Assembly (NCBI GenBank): GCA_029263895.1
Contig: JARIDO010000027.1
Coordinates: forward strand, 1-64,000
Direction: 5' to 3'
Source: Sporosarcina sp.
Lineage (GTDB): Bacteria > Bacillota > Bacilli > Bacillales_A > Planococcaceae
Length of the DNA stretch: 64,000 nucleotides
Shown: positions 43,093 to 52,746 of the stretch, in pieces
Position numbering within the stretch: position 1 is the stretch's first letter
How the letters are laid out: each line of letters begins with the position of its first letter
The notes under the pieces: model-generated
Database searches by the model: none
The model's input: the letters and a program-made list of their open reading frames with translations, nothing else
What the model was told of the DNA's origin: nothing
Position numbers and translations under genes: made by a program

Positions 43093-45150
43093 TCACTCAA
43101 AAAATGAAAATGGAAATAGCTCGAACGACTTATCATCACTATTTATAGTCGAACGTTCTGTGCGTAGCGTTTTGTCTGTACACAATTTCTGTGGCATATC
43201 TTTTTCTTTCACAAAAATGAGTCGTTGCTTATCGCAACCTTCGACTGCGATACCGCCAGTTTCAATGTCAACCACTACACTTTTTACACCTTTTGGCGGT
43301 ATGAATGGCTCAGGTTTTTTACCTTTATGGGCCTCTTCCATAAAATCAATCCAAATTTTCTTTGAAGCGATTTTATCAGAACTCTCGACTAATTGCTTTC
43401 CTTTATCAAATCCTGTCCAAATCCCCGCTGTTAAAGAAGGGGAATAGCCAATCAAATATTGGTCGGATATTGTAGTACCGGACTTTGCAGCATAGGGACG
43501 CGTTTGTTTTTGCCTCATCGACAAGCCTGTTGATGGCGTGTAATCATTGAAAACGGGGTCGAACATGCCTGTCATTAAATGAGTTAAAACAAAGGCGTCT
43601 TGTTGCGTAAGGACCTGTTTTTTCTTTTGCTTTGGGTGTTCATATATTATCTTTCCTTCAGCATCAGCAATCGACATAATCATTCTTGGTTCAATACCAA
43701 TGCCACCGGAAGCAATGCGATTATAGGCATTGGTCATATCGAGTAATGTAACTTCTGATGTACCAAGTGCGACTGCAGGTGAATCTGGGAACTTAGCTTT
43801 AATGCCAAGTCGTTCTGCCATTTTACTAAAGTTTTTATTGCCGATTTCTTCAAATGTTTTTACAGCAAAAATATTATCCGAAATCGCGAGCGCTTGGGCA
43901 AGTGATAGCGGATGACCGGCAAACTTGCCATTCACATTGTTAGGTTCGTATGTTGATCGACCTTCATCATAAGTGAAGATGGTCTTTTCGGTGGATAAAA
44001 AAGTTAATGGATTAAACCCGTTTTCTAAAGCAGCCGCATACAGAATGGGTTTCATTGCGGAACCTGATTGTCGTTTTGCTTGTGTTACCCGATTAAATGG
44101 ACTCTCTTTATAATCCATTCCACCGACCATTGCAGTTACATTTCCCGTTAGTGGTTCAATCGAAGTAAACCCTACTTGCAGTCCGCTATCAGGCATCCAT
44201 TTCTTAATCACTTCTTCAGCAACCTTTTGATGGTGGGGATTAAGAGTCGTACGAATTGTCCAACCACCTTCTGCGGGATAACGTCCTTTTTCAGAGAGTA
44301 ACTTTTCGGCTTCTCGCCAGACTTCATCTAAATAATAAGGCGCAACACGATCAAAACCAGCCCATTCACGTGTCTTCAACTCGACATTTATATTCTTCGC
44401 TCGTTGCTCTTGTTGCTCTGTAATAAAACCTTGATTTTTCATAAGCGACAAGATAAGCAAAGAACGATTTCTAGACTTCTCAGGATTTTCGATTGGCGAA
44501 TAAATCGAAGGGCCTTTCGCAATACCAGTTATGACAGTAGATTCTTCTAACGTTAATTCTTTTGCCGATTTGCCGAAGTAAAACTTACTTGCAGCCTCGA
44601 CCCCATACATCCCGTGCCCAAAATAAACGGTATTTAAATAGCCTTCCAAAATAACATCTTTCTCGTAAAAAGTCTCCATCCGATAAGCGAACAGTGCTTC
44701 ATTTATTTTACGTTTCCACGTTTTTTCAGTAGTTAAGTAAAGATTTCGGGCATACTGCTGTGTAATTGTACTTGCACCTTCAGCCATTCGTCTTGTCTTA
44801 ATATCCTTAAGTACAGCTCCAACAATCCGTCGATAATCAAAACCGTTATGATTGTAAAAATTTTTATCCTCCGTCGCAATGACAGCATCTATTAAAAAAG
44901 GAGACATCTCATCTAAATCAACCCAATACCTACGCTCAGCAGAAAAACGATCACCAACCTGATTTCCGTCCTTATCAAGAAAAACAGATGCCTTTGGCAC
45001 ACTCAAAGATGGTGCTCCGGTAATTTGAGCATAAATTCTAAGTGACAAAACAACTGTTGCCATTGCTGTTAGAATGGTTAAACATAATAAAAGAGTGCGA
45101 CGCAACATCGCTCGTTTCTTCATTTTTTTCACATACACCGTTCGTCGCAT
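43093..45150 (-). CDS. pbpG: Class A penicillin-binding protein (PbpG/PBP2d-like)
   Basis: 685 residues: N-terminal membrane anchor (about 16-40), family 51 glycosyltransferase domain (about 60-240; catalytic Glu in ATEDKNFYNHNGFD, then GASTITQQYARNLYL) and transpeptidase domain (about 300-620) with SGSAMKP (SxxK), SDN in AISDNIFAV and KSGT. It polymerises and cross-links peptidoglycan. Place and length match B. subtilis pbpG (ywhE), a sporulation PBP for spore germ-wall. The last codons border the repeat array. Promoter region lies in 45151-45340. Confidence 0.92.
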   Translation of the reverse strand: MRRTVYVKKMKKRAMLRRTLLLCLTILTAMATVVLSLRIYAQITGAPSLSVPKASVFLDKDGNQVGDRFSAERRYWVDLDEMSPFLIDAVIATEDKNFYNHNGFDYRRIVGAVLKDIKTRRMAEGASTITQQYARNLYLTTEKTWKRKINEALFAYRMETFYEKDVILEGYLNTVYFGHGMYGVEAASKFYFGKSAKELTLEESTVITGIAKGPSIYSPIENPEKSRNRSLLILSLMKNQGFITEQQEQRAKNINVELKTREWAGFDRVAPYYLDEVWREAEKLLSEKGRYPAEGGWTIRTTLNPHHQKVAEEVIKKWMPDSGLQVGFTSIEPLTGNVTAMVGGMDYKESPFNRVTQAKRQSGSAMKPILYAAALENGFNPLTFLSTEKTIFTYDEGRSTYEPNNVNGKFAGHPLSLAQALAISDNIFAVKTFEEIGNKNFSKMAERLGIKAKFPDSPAVALGTSEVTLLDMTNAYNRIASGGIGIEPRMIMSIADAEGKIIYEHPKQKKKQVLTQQDAFVLTHLMTGMFDPVFNDYTPSTGLSMRQKQTRPYAAKSGTTISDQYLIGYSPSLTAGIWTGFDKGKQLVESSDKIASKKIWIDFMEEAHKGKKPEPFIPPKGVKSVVVDIETGGIAVEGCDKQRLIFVKEKDMPQKLCTDKTLRTERSTINSDDKSFELFPFSFFE

Positions 45151-45342
45151 ATGATCCCCGTCCCATCTATATCAATGAACACAGTATGTGACGCAATGAA
45201 TCAGATTAAACGAAATGATAGTAAAAACATTCAATTAATCTTCAAAACTACCTCAAAACACTACAAATCAAGGAATCTGCTAATGAAAATATAGCCTCAA
45301 GTACAAATGAATGTTGCTACGCGCCTAAAAAGAGAATGATTT

Positions 45343-45700
45343 CGCCCGCAAAAAGAAGATTCCGCCCGAAAATCCATTCAATCGCCCGCAAAAAGAAAAT
45401 AGCGCCCGCAAATCCATCCAATCGCCCGCAAAAAGAAAATAGCGCCCGCAAATCCGCTCAATCGCCCGTAAAAAGAAAATAGCGCCCGCAAACCCACTCA
45501 ATCGCCCGCAAAAAGAAAATAGCGCCCGCAAACCCGCTCAATCGCCCGCAAAAAGAAAATTTCGCCCGTAAATGCATCCAATCGCACGTAAAAAGAAAAT
45601 TCCGCCCGCAAACCCGCTCAATCGCCCACAAAAAGAAAATTTCGCCCGAAAAACCATTCAATCGCCCGCAAAAAAGAAAATAGCGCACGAAAAAACCATT
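45343..45700. repeat. Phased repeat array B2: 40-bp unit of two CGCCCG cores
   Basis: CGCCCGCAAA cores occur every 20 bases from 45343, alternating between followers AAGAAAATAG and TCCATCCAAT-type, giving a 40-bp unit in about nine copies. It lies in the divergent gap between pbpG and ywiB. Decayed cores (CGCACG, CGCCCA) appear toward the right end. Confidence 0.92.
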
Positions 45701-45747
45701 ATCAACGTACCAATAAAATCCAATTCATCAACACTTGCTCGCATAGA

Positions 45748-45777
45748 TTGAAATTAGTGCAACTAAACAGGTATAAT
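45748..45777 (+). promoter_or_regulatory. SigA-type promoter of ywiB-argS
   Basis: TTGAAA (45748-45753), 18-base spacer, TATAAT (45772-45777). The -10 overlaps an ATG at 45776, so translation must start further on, at 45812. Confidence 0.7.
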
Positions 45778-45811
45778 GTACAGATATATTCAACAAGAGG
45801 ACGGTGAGCGT

Positions 45812-46255
45812 ATGGAGACGCTGAATTCGAAAAAAAGCGTACACATTCATCTACGTTCAATCATCAAACATCCAAATCAGCCTAAAGAGGTACATGAAAT
45901 GCGAATGATTGGTGAGCTTATCGATCGAAAAGGGATATCCTACTTGAGATATGAAGAGGGACAAAACGGCGATAGTGTCTTGGCGACAGTTAAATTAGAT
46001 GCACATGATGCACTTATTATGAGGAAAGGGTCCGTTAATATGCGGTTACCTTTTGAAACGGGTATCCAACGCACGGGAACTTATCGTAATGGTCCGGTAT
46101 CATTTTATTTAGCTGTTCATACAAAACAGTTGGCGTATACGAAACCAGCTAACGGTAGTGCCGGTAAGTTTGCAGTGCACTACAACTTAAGTACAGAAGA
46201 TGGACTTCTAGGAACATACGAATTAACGATTACATACTCGGAGGGAAAGCTATGA
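45812..46255 (+). CDS. ywiB: YwiB family protein (DUF1934)
   Basis: 147 residues forming a lipocalin-like beta barrel in the DUF1934 family: [32 protein letters not shown] and [15 protein letters not shown] are typical. Role unknown. The start is ATG 45812 because the promoter -10 covers the upstream ATG. It overlaps argS by ATGA, as in B. subtilis ywiB-argS. Confidence 0.9.
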   Translation: METLNSKKSVHIHLRSIIKHPNQPKEVHEMRMIGELIDRKGISYLRYEEGQNGDSVLATVKLDAHDALIMRKGSVNMRLPFETGIQRTGTYRNGPVSFYLAVHTKQLAYTKPANGSAGKFAVHYNLSTEDGLLGTYELTITYSEGKL

Positions 46256-47919
46256 ATGCAGTTGAGAAGATACAAAGTGAAGTGAAAGCAGCAATACATG
46301 AAGCGGTAGTAAAAACAGAGTTGTTAGCAGTGGAGGACATTCCGGAAATTCTCCTTGAAACGCCGAAAAACAAAGAGAATGGCGACTATGCAACGAATAT
46401 TGCTATGCAGTTGACCAAATTGGCGAAGAAGCCGCCTCGTGCAATTGCCGAAGCGATTTTAGCTAATCTTGATAAGTCGGCAACATCTATAGAGTCAGTC
46501 GAGATTGCAGGACCAGGCTTTATGAACATTCGTCTAGCGACAGACTATTTAAGTGATATTGTGAGAACAGTTCTATCTGAAGGCGATCAGTATGGTCGCT
46601 CGACTTCAGGTGGCGGTGAAAAAATTCAAGTTGAATTTGTTTCTGCTAATCCGACAGGTGACCTACATTTGGGTCATGCGCGTGGTGCGTCAATTGGGGA
46701 TTCCCTCTCTAATGCAATGGATTTTGCTGGCTATGATGTGTCCCGCGAGTATTACATCAATGATGCTGGGAATCAAGTTCATAATCTTGCGCAATCCGTT
46801 GAAGCACGTTATTTCCAAGCACTTGGTTTAGACAATGAAATGCCGGAGGATGGTTACCATGGTGCTGATATTGTTGTGCTTGGACAGCAATTGGCAGACA
46901 AGTTTGGTGATAAATATGTGAATGTATCTGATGAGGAGCGTTATGCATTTTTCCGAGAATATGGATTGAAATATGAATTGGATAAATTAAAGAAAGATTT
47001 GTCCGATTTCCGTGTGAACTTCGATAACTGGTATTCTGAAACATCTTTATATGAAGACGGTAAAATCGATGTTGCGCTTAATAAATTAAAAGCAAATGGT
47101 CATGTCTTTGAAGAGGAGGGTGCTACATGGTTCCGCTCCACAACTTTTGGAGACGACAAAGACCGAGTGCTCATTAAAAAAGATGGTACCTACACATACT
47201 TAACTCCGGATATCGCTTACCACGAAAACAAGTTATACCGTGGTTTTGATAAATTAATCAATATCTGGGGAGCAGATCACCATGGCTATATTCCTAGAAT
47301 GAAGGCTGCAATTGAAGCGCTCGGTTATGATCGCGATACGCTGGAAGTAAGTGTTGTGCAGATGGTTCAATTAATTAAAGATGGTGAACTAACCAAAATG
47401 AGTAAGCGTACAGGGAAAGCTGTCACGTTGCGCGAACTTGTAGAAGATGTTGGTCTTGATGCTGTACGTTACTTCTTTGCAATGCGTTCATGTGATTCGC
47501 AAATGGACTTCGACTTAGATTTAGCGATTTCTCAATCAAATGAAAACCCAGTGTACTATGCACAATATGCACACGCTCGTATCTCTTCGATCTTGCGTCA
47601 AGCAGAGGAAAAAGGAATGGCTGTTTCTGTAGAGCATGTAGATATGTTACAAGCTGAAAAAGAACTGGAATTGTTGAAGAAGATCGGTGATTTCCCGAGA
47701 GTAGTAAGTGACGCTGCTAGACTTCGTGCGCCACATCGAATCACGACATTTATTCAAGAACTTGCATCAACTTTCCATAGTTTCTATAATGCTGAGAAAG
47801 TTCTAGATGCATCGAACGTTGAGCTATCTGAGGCGCGCTTAGCACTCATTACTGCTACACGCACGACAATCGCAAATGCATTGAAGTTGGTTGGTGTATC
47901 TGCTCCAGACACAATGTAA
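46252..47919 (+). CDS. argS: Arginyl-tRNA synthetase
   Basis: 555 residues, class I. The HIGH motif is HLGH in [13 protein letters not shown] (about residue 136); the KMSKS-like motif is [10 protein letters not shown] (about 383). Additional domains: N-terminal Add1 (about 1-90) and C-terminal anticodon-binding DALR domain (about 435-555) with [13 protein letters not shown]. It charges tRNA(Arg). It is translationally coupled to ywiB through ATGA and ends at a hairpin terminator. Confidence 0.97.
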   Translation: MNAVEKIQSEVKAAIHEAVVKTELLAVEDIPEILLETPKNKENGDYATNIAMQLTKLAKKPPRAIAEAILANLDKSATSIESVEIAGPGFMNIRLATDYLSDIVRTVLSEGDQYGRSTSGGGEKIQVEFVSANPTGDLHLGHARGASIGDSLSNAMDFAGYDVSREYYINDAGNQVHNLAQSVEARYFQALGLDNEMPEDGYHGADIVVLGQQLADKFGDKYVNVSDEERYAFFREYGLKYELDKLKKDLSDFRVNFDNWYSETSLYEDGKIDVALNKLKANGHVFEEEGATWFRSTTFGDDKDRVLIKKDGTYTYLTPDIAYHENKLYRGFDKLINIWGADHHGYIPRMKAAIEALGYDRDTLEVSVVQMVQLIKDGELTKMSKRTGKAVTLRELVEDVGLDAVRYFFAMRSCDSQMDFDLDLAISQSNENPVYYAQYAHARISSILRQAEEKGMAVSVEHVDMLQAEKELELLKKIGDFPRVVSDAARLRAPHRITTFIQELASTFHSFYNAEKVLDASNVELSEARLALITATRTTIANALKLVGVSAPDTM

Positions 47920-47943
47920 TCTAGAGTATAGAAAAGGTTGAAC

Positions 47944-47993
47944 ACAAAGCAATAGTCCCCCGTAATACTAGGGTGGGCTATTGCTTTGTTTAT
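47944..47993 (+). terminator. Terminator after argS
   Basis: AACACAAAGCAATAGTCCC pairs with GGGCTATTGCTTTGTT around an 11-base loop, with a modest T tract. Confidence 0.8.
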
Positions 47994-48022
47994 AGTTCAC
48001 TTGAAAAGATTACCATCGTCTA

Positions 48023-48050
48023 TCGACACAAACGAAACTTATAGTATAAT
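48023..48050 (+). promoter_or_regulatory. Promoter of cobalamin operon
   Basis: TCGACA (48023-48028), 16-base spacer, perfect TATAAT (48045-48050), ending about 30 bases before the riboswitch. Confidence 0.65.
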
Positions 48051-48078
48051 GAAACCGAACCACAACTACATACCAAAC

Positions 48079-48237
48079 ATAAAGGTGCCCCGCTAAAAGA
48101 CGGGGTTAAAAGGGAAGTCGGTTGAATGCCGGCGCGGTCCCGCCACTGTATGTGTGAGTAAGTCGCAATGATCACTGAGAGAAATCTTGGGAAGATGTCG
48201 ACAAACGATGAGCACGAGCCAGGATACCTGCCTTTAT
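48079..48237 (+). ncRNA. Adenosylcobalamin (B12) riboswitch
   Basis: Closing helix ATAAAGG/CCTTTAT (48079-48085 with 48231-48237). Core elements: GGGAAGTCGGTTGAATGCCG from 48112, GGCGCGGTCCCGCCACTGT, and the 3' conserved GAGCCAGGATACCTGCC from 48216. This is the class of B12 box that binds adenosylcobalamin and usually lowers expression of uptake genes. The 120-base stretch up to btuF carries complementary blocks (CTACGAGGA and TCCTTCGTAG) that could form the expression platform. Confidence 0.95.
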
Positions 48238-48374
48238 GAAGTCACCCGCAAGCCTACGAGGATAGGTATGGTGAAAATCGTTGAGTGCTTTTTAAGACTT
48301 TGATTTTTCCCGACATCTTCTCCTTCGTAGCCATACGGAGGATTTTTATTTGGAACAAACAGGAGGAATTGAGG

Positions 48375-49334
48375 ATGAAGAAACTTTGGCAATTGGGGTT
48401 AATGGCAATATTGTCCGTAATGTTGCTAACAGCATGCGGAACAGCAACAGAGGATAAGCCTAAAACAGGTTCTACACCACAAGAAGACGTTGTAAAAGCA
48501 GAATTTCCAGTTACGTTAACGGATGCTGTTGGTAATGACATTACACTTGAATCAGCACCTAAAACAATCGTGTCAATGATGCCAAGTAACACGGAAATTC
48601 TTTTTGAACTTGGGTTAGGAACGGAAGTTGTTGGTGTAAATGATTACGATGATTATCCGGCAGAAGTATTAGATAAAGAAAAGATTGGCGGCATGGAATT
48701 CAATGTCGAAAAGATTGTTTCCATGAACCCGGAAATTGTTTTCGCACATGAGTCTGGCTTAGGAACTGGTAAAGAAGGATTGCAACAACTACGCGATGCG
48801 GGAATTCCGGTATTCGTTGTTAAAGATGCAACCAACTTCGAAGAAACATATGAAACAATTGAGCAAATTGGTAAAGCGACAGGCAAATCTGCAGAGGCAA
48901 AAAAGATTGTCTCTACGATGAAGGAAAAAGTAGAAAACATAATTGCTAAAACGGCAAAAGCAGCAAAAAAGAAAACGGTTTTCGTTGAAACATCTGACGT
49001 TCCTGAGATTTACACGCCAGGAAAAAACACATTTGTTCAAGAAATTCTAGATATGATTGGTGCAGAAAACATTGTTTCTGAAGAAGGATGGGTAATGATT
49101 GACTCTGAAAAGATTGTCAGCGACAATCCGGATATTATTGTTGTCATGCATGATTTTAATCCAGATATTATTGAAAGTGTAAAAAAGCGTAGCGGCTTTG
49201 ATGCTGTCACCGCAGTCAAAGAAAACGCAATCGTACAAGTGGATGCCAATTTAACAAGCCGAACAGGTCCACGTTTAGCTGAAGGTTTAGAGGGAATTGC
49301 AAAAGCAGTCTATCCTGAGGTTTTTAGTGAGTAA
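48375..49334 (+). CDS. btuF: Cobalamin ABC transporter substrate-binding lipoprotein
   Basis: 319 residues. Lipoprotein signal with lipobox LLTACG (Cys about residue 20), then the periplasmic-binding fold: TLTDAVGNDITLESAPKTIV, SMMPSNTEILFELGLG and NPDIIVVMH are typical of the class III BtuF/FhuD family. It captures corrinoids outside the cell. ATG 48375 has AGGAGG 8 bases upstream. First gene after the B12 riboswitch, which supports corrinoid rather than siderophore as ligand. Overlaps btuC by 8 bases. Confidence 0.93.
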   Translation: MKKLWQLGLMAILSVMLLTACGTATEDKPKTGSTPQEDVVKAEFPVTLTDAVGNDITLESAPKTIVSMMPSNTEILFELGLGTEVVGVNDYDDYPAEVLDKEKIGGMEFNVEKIVSMNPEIVFAHESGLGTGKEGLQQLRDAGIPVFVVKDATNFEETYETIEQIGKATGKSAEAKKIVSTMKEKVENIIAKTAKAAKKKTVFVETSDVPEIYTPGKNTFVQEILDMIGAENIVSEEGWVMIDSEKIVSDNPDIIVVMHDFNPDIIESVKKRSGFDAVTAVKENAIVQVDANLTSRTGPRLAEGLEGIAKAVYPEVFSE

Positions 49335-50322
49335 ATCGTTGGTTGCCTACATCGTTTCTGCCGTCACACTCGTTGTGGCGGTATGGCTCGGTGTGTCGAT
49401 TGGAACAGTGGAAATACCTATCAGCACATTTTGGAATCTGACAGCGGATCCAATAGCGACTAATATTTTATGGAAAATCCGTCTGCCGCGTGTTGTACTT
49501 GCCGGTTTGGTAGGAGCTTCATTGGCGATAGCTGGAGCAGCTTTCCAAGGTTTGTTGAAAAATCCGTTAGCTGATCCTTATACCCTCGGAGTGTCGTCCG
49601 GCGCCTCTGTAGGTGCTGTAATGACACTCTTTTTTGGTATTTCACTGCCATTCTTAGGCACCTATACACTTCCGATTTTCAGTATGGTTGGTGCGGGTTT
49701 GACAATGTTCCTAGTCATTGGCTTTGCACGACTCGTTGATCGTTCTATGAAGATGGAAACGATTATTTTAACAGGTATTATTTTCGGCTCGTTTTTAGGG
49801 TCCGTACTATCGCTTATGATTGCATTAACCGGAGAAGAACTAAGGCAAATTATTGGTTGGTTACTTGGGAGTGTTTCAATGCGCGGGTGGAATTATATTA
49901 CAATGATTTTACCCTTTGTTATCATTGGTTCGGTTATGCTATGGCTCAATCGAAGAGAACTCAACGCGATGCTGTTTGGAGAGGAACGTGCCCATCATCT
50001 TGGTGTGAATGTGAAGCGTCGTAAAATTATGATTCTGATCGGAGGATCCATTTTAACGGGTTCAGCAGTTGCCGTTTCTGGAACAATTGGATTTGTAGGA
50101 TTAGTTGTACCACATATGACGCGGCTTTTGTGGGGTGCCGATCATCGTCATCTGTTAACATTGTCATTCATGAATGGTGCTACATTACTAATTATTTGTG
50201 ATCTTATCGCTCGAACCATTATATCTCCAACAGAACTACCGGTTGGTGTGATTACGGCATTTATTGGTGCGCCAGTATTTGCATTCATTTTTTACAGACA
50301 ACGAAGGCAGGGGGCTATGTAA
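49327..50322 (+). CDS. btuC: Cobalamin ABC transporter permease
   Basis: 331 residues of the FecCD/BtuC family, about 10 membrane helices. Signatures: WKIRLPRVVLAGLVGASLAIAGAAFQGLLKNPLADPYTLG near residues 50-90 and the cytosolic coupling region GTIGFVGLVVPHMTRLLWG near 255. It starts at GTG 49327, 6 bases after GAGG, overlapping btuF. Works with BtuF and BtuD encoded on either side. Confidence 0.93.
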   Translation: MSKSLVAYIVSAVTLVVAVWLGVSIGTVEIPISTFWNLTADPIATNILWKIRLPRVVLAGLVGASLAIAGAAFQGLLKNPLADPYTLGVSSGASVGAVMTLFFGISLPFLGTYTLPIFSMVGAGLTMFLVIGFARLVDRSMKMETIILTGIIFGSFLGSVLSLMIALTGEELRQIIGWLLGSVSMRGWNYITMILPFVIIGSVMLWLNRRELNAMLFGEERAHHLGVNVKRRKIMILIGGSILTGSAVAVSGTIGFVGLVVPHMTRLLWGADHRHLLTLSFMNGATLLIICDLIARTIISPTELPVGVITAFIGAPVFAFIFYRQRRQGAM

Positions 50323-50323
50323 G

Positions 50324-51790
50324 ATGTTGCATGTACAAGGAATTGAAGGAGGATACGGCAAGGAGTCTGTCGTGAAAGATGTCTCTTTTCAGGTCAATAA
50401 AGGTGAGATACTTGGCATTCTAGGGCCGAACGGCAGCGGTAAATCAACTTTATTAAAGATCATTTCGGGCATTCTTCCAAAACGAAGTGGTACCATTTTC
50501 ATTGATGGCAAAGATGCTTCGCTTTATTCCCAAAAAGAATTTGCACGTAAAGTAGCAGTTCTTCCGCAATTACATACCCATGCTTTTTCTCATTCTGTTC
50601 GTGAAACGGTAGATTTAGGTCGCTACCCACATCAGTCTGGCCTCTTTTCAACATGGTCTGATGAAGATGAACAAGCTGTTAAGGAGGCACTTGAGCTAAC
50701 CGCGATGACACGCTACAAAGATACAGCGATTGAATTATTATCAGGTGGGGAACAACAACGTGTTTTTGTAGCACAAGCGTTGGCGCAAGATGCTCCGATT
50801 TTATTGTTAGATGAACCGACAAATCATCTTGATATCGCGCACCAACAACAATTACTTGATACGATACGCAAGCAAGCGCAGGACAAAGGGTTAACAGTCA
50901 TTTCAGTGTTCCACGACATCAATTTAGCGTCTATGTACTGTGATCGGTTATTAATGATGAACGATGGCCGAATTGACAGTATAGGTGTGCCTCAAGACGT
51001 TGTGAAAGATGAGTCAGTTGACCGTGTGTACAAAGCGCGTATTAAAACGCAGCCCCATCCTGAATTGCCAAAACCTCAAATTACGCTTCTCCCTGATGTG
51101 CAAGTGCAATCGGATTCTTTTGCTGTTTCCAAAAACGATTTTACAATTTCCCCCCAATTTGTCACACTTCAAATAGCAAATCCTTTAAAAACGCTTTCAT
51201 CTGCAGTTCATAATCCAGGATTGGGTTGGTACCGTACGTTTGTTAACCGACATGTCGATGCCGATTATAATTGTGACGACGTGCAAGCTGAAATGGCTCG
51301 TTATTTAGAACAACAAGGTTTCCATAGTACTGACACTGTTGGAATGATGACTGCTGTAACGACCGAACATGCTGAGGTTGAAGAATATAAAGGCGATTTT
51401 GGCATGGTTATCATTGCTGTGACAGCTGGCGTTGGAAATGCCGTCGATGTATCCCAGGCGCTAGCGCGTGAACAACGTGTAGGTACCATTAATACATGGG
51501 TGATCGTTAACGGCATATTACCAGACGAAGCATTCATTCAAGCGATGATAACAGCTACTGAAGCGAAAGTAAAAGCACTTCAAGTAGAAAATATTATGGA
51601 TCCTTTAACAAGTACGATAGCAACTGGAACATCGACAGATAGCTTGCTTGTTGCAGCGACACAACGAGGTGAGAACTTACCGTATGCAGGTCCGATTACA
51701 CCGTTAGGGAAGCTCATTGGTCATGGTGTTTATGACTGTACGATTCGAGCTATACAAACGTATAAACGTGCGAAAGGATGGACGAATTAA
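50324..51790 (+). CDS. btuD: Cobalamin ABC ATPase fused to adenosylcobinamide amidohydrolase (BtuD-CbiZ)
   Basis: 488 residues, two domains. ATPase (about 1-250): Walker A GPNGSGKST, signature LSGGEQQRV, Walker B ILLLDEPTNH. After a linker (about 250-290) comes a CbiZ domain with NPGLGWYRTFVNRHVDADYN, VIIAVTAGVGNAVD and a terminal TPLGKLIGHGVYDCTIRA. CbiZ cleaves the nucleotide-loop amide of imported cobamides to give adenosylcobyric acid, allowing rebuilding with another lower ligand. ABC-CbiZ fusions are known, for instance B. subtilis YvrA. ATG 50324 follows AGGGGG; the next gene overlaps at the stop. Confidence 0.93.
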   Translation: MLHVQGIEGGYGKESVVKDVSFQVNKGEILGILGPNGSGKSTLLKIISGILPKRSGTIFIDGKDASLYSQKEFARKVAVLPQLHTHAFSHSVRETVDLGRYPHQSGLFSTWSDEDEQAVKEALELTAMTRYKDTAIELLSGGEQQRVFVAQALAQDAPILLLDEPTNHLDIAHQQQLLDTIRKQAQDKGLTVISVFHDINLASMYCDRLLMMNDGRIDSIGVPQDVVKDESVDRVYKARIKTQPHPELPKPQITLLPDVQVQSDSFAVSKNDFTISPQFVTLQIANPLKTLSSAVHNPGLGWYRTFVNRHVDADYNCDDVQAEMARYLEQQGFHSTDTVGMMTAVTTEHAEVEEYKGDFGMVIIAVTAGVGNAVDVSQALAREQRVGTINTWVIVNGILPDEAFIQAMITATEAKVKALQVENIMDPLTSTIATGTSTDSLLVAATQRGENLPYAGPITPLGKLIGHGVYDCTIRAIQTYKRAKGWTN

Positions 51791-52746
51791 TGCCTGCGCA
51801 TTTCATAGCAATTGCAATAGGTTTCGTTTTAGATAGATTAATCGGAGATCCGCCGAACTGGCCGCATCCTGTTAGGTGGATCGGTTTTTATATTACAAAG
51901 ATGACAGCTTTTTTAAATAGAGGGCGTGCGCGCAGAGGGAAAGGGGCGATCATCCTTTTTGTAACAGTCGTCATCGTGCTTATTATTGTCTTCGCAATCG
52001 TAGCACTCGCCTATAGCTTACATACATATATCGGTGTAATCGTCGAAGCTTTGCTAATTGCAGCGGGGCTTGCACAAAAAAGTTTGCGTGAAGCGGCTTT
52101 AGCGGTACATACACCATTAGTTGAAGGAGATATACAACTAGCAAGAACGAAATTGTCGTGGATTGTTGGACGAGACACAGCAAAGCTGAACGAAAGTGAA
52201 ATTGTCCGTGGCACAATTGAAACGGTTTCTGAGAATACATCGGATGGTGTTACAGCACCATTATTCTGGGCGTTTCTATTTGGTGCACCAGGGTTATGGG
52301 TATACAAAACAGTTAATACATTGGACTCAATGATTGGCTATAAAGACGAACGATATGAGAAGTTTGGTACGTTTTCTGCACGAGCGGACGATGTATTGAA
52401 CTTTATTCCAGCGCGTTTAACAGGTTTCTTAATTTTATTGAATACCCCAAATGATGGCGGGCTCTCCTTTTTTAAACGACTGATTGGTTGGAGTCGTGAT
52501 GCCAGGCGCCACCCTAGCCCAAATAGTGGGTTTTTAGAAGCTGCCACAGCTTGGCAGTTGGCCATCAAGTTAGGTGGCCAAAGTACATATCGTGGGGTTA
52601 CCTCAAAAAGACCGGAAATCGGTCCTGGAATTGTACCGCGCAAAGCAACACATATTGAGTCAACAGTCATGCAAATGCATACCGTTTCCTTTATCTTTTG
52701 GTTATTGTTAACAGTGATAGGAGTGCTCATTTATGGGATTGCCTGA
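51790..52746 (+). CDS. cbiB: Adenosylcobinamide-phosphate synthase CbiB
   Basis: 318 residues, polytopic membrane enzyme. LDRLIGDPPNWPHPVRWIG at about residues 13-31, SENTSDGVTAPLFWAFLFG and SARADDVLNFIPARLTG are family blocks. It attaches aminopropanol phosphate to cobyric acid. ATG 51790 shares a base with the btuD-cbiZ stop (TAATG); ATG 51778 is possible but overlaps. Its product uses CobD's aminopropanol phosphate from the next gene. Confidence 0.94.
   Translation: MPAHFIAIAIGFVLDRLIGDPPNWPHPVRWIGFYITKMTAFLNRGRARRGKGAIILFVTVVIVLIIVFAIVALAYSLHTYIGVIVEALLIAAGLAQKSLREAALAVHTPLVEGDIQLARTKLSWIVGRDTAKLNESEIVRGTIETVSENTSDGVTAPLFWAFLFGAPGLWVYKTVNTLDSMIGYKDERYEKFGTFSARADDVLNFIPARLTGFLILLNTPNDGGLSFFKRLIGWSRDARRHPSPNSGFLEAATAWQLAIKLGGQSTYRGVTSKRPEIGPGIVPRKATHIESTVMQMHTVSFIFWLLLTVIGVLIYGIA

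Noticed and set aside
42513..43139. Several long open frames on both strands, up to 151 codons, with repetitive Arg/Ala/Pro-rich or Gly/Arg-rich products
   Set aside because: They result from a 41-bp GC-rich tandem repeat with no stop codons in its unit; frames shift with each copy, several overlap on both strands, and no ribosome sites or conserved protein features are present.
45325..45688. Minus-strand frames of 68 and 76 codons rich in Phe, Arg and Gly
   Set aside because: They are translations of the 40-bp CGCCCG repeat and have no start signal.
48238..48374. Definite terminator or sequestering helix as the riboswitch expression platform
   Set aside because: Partly complementary blocks exist, but no compact terminator with a T tract could be fixed by eye; folding of the full leader would be needed.
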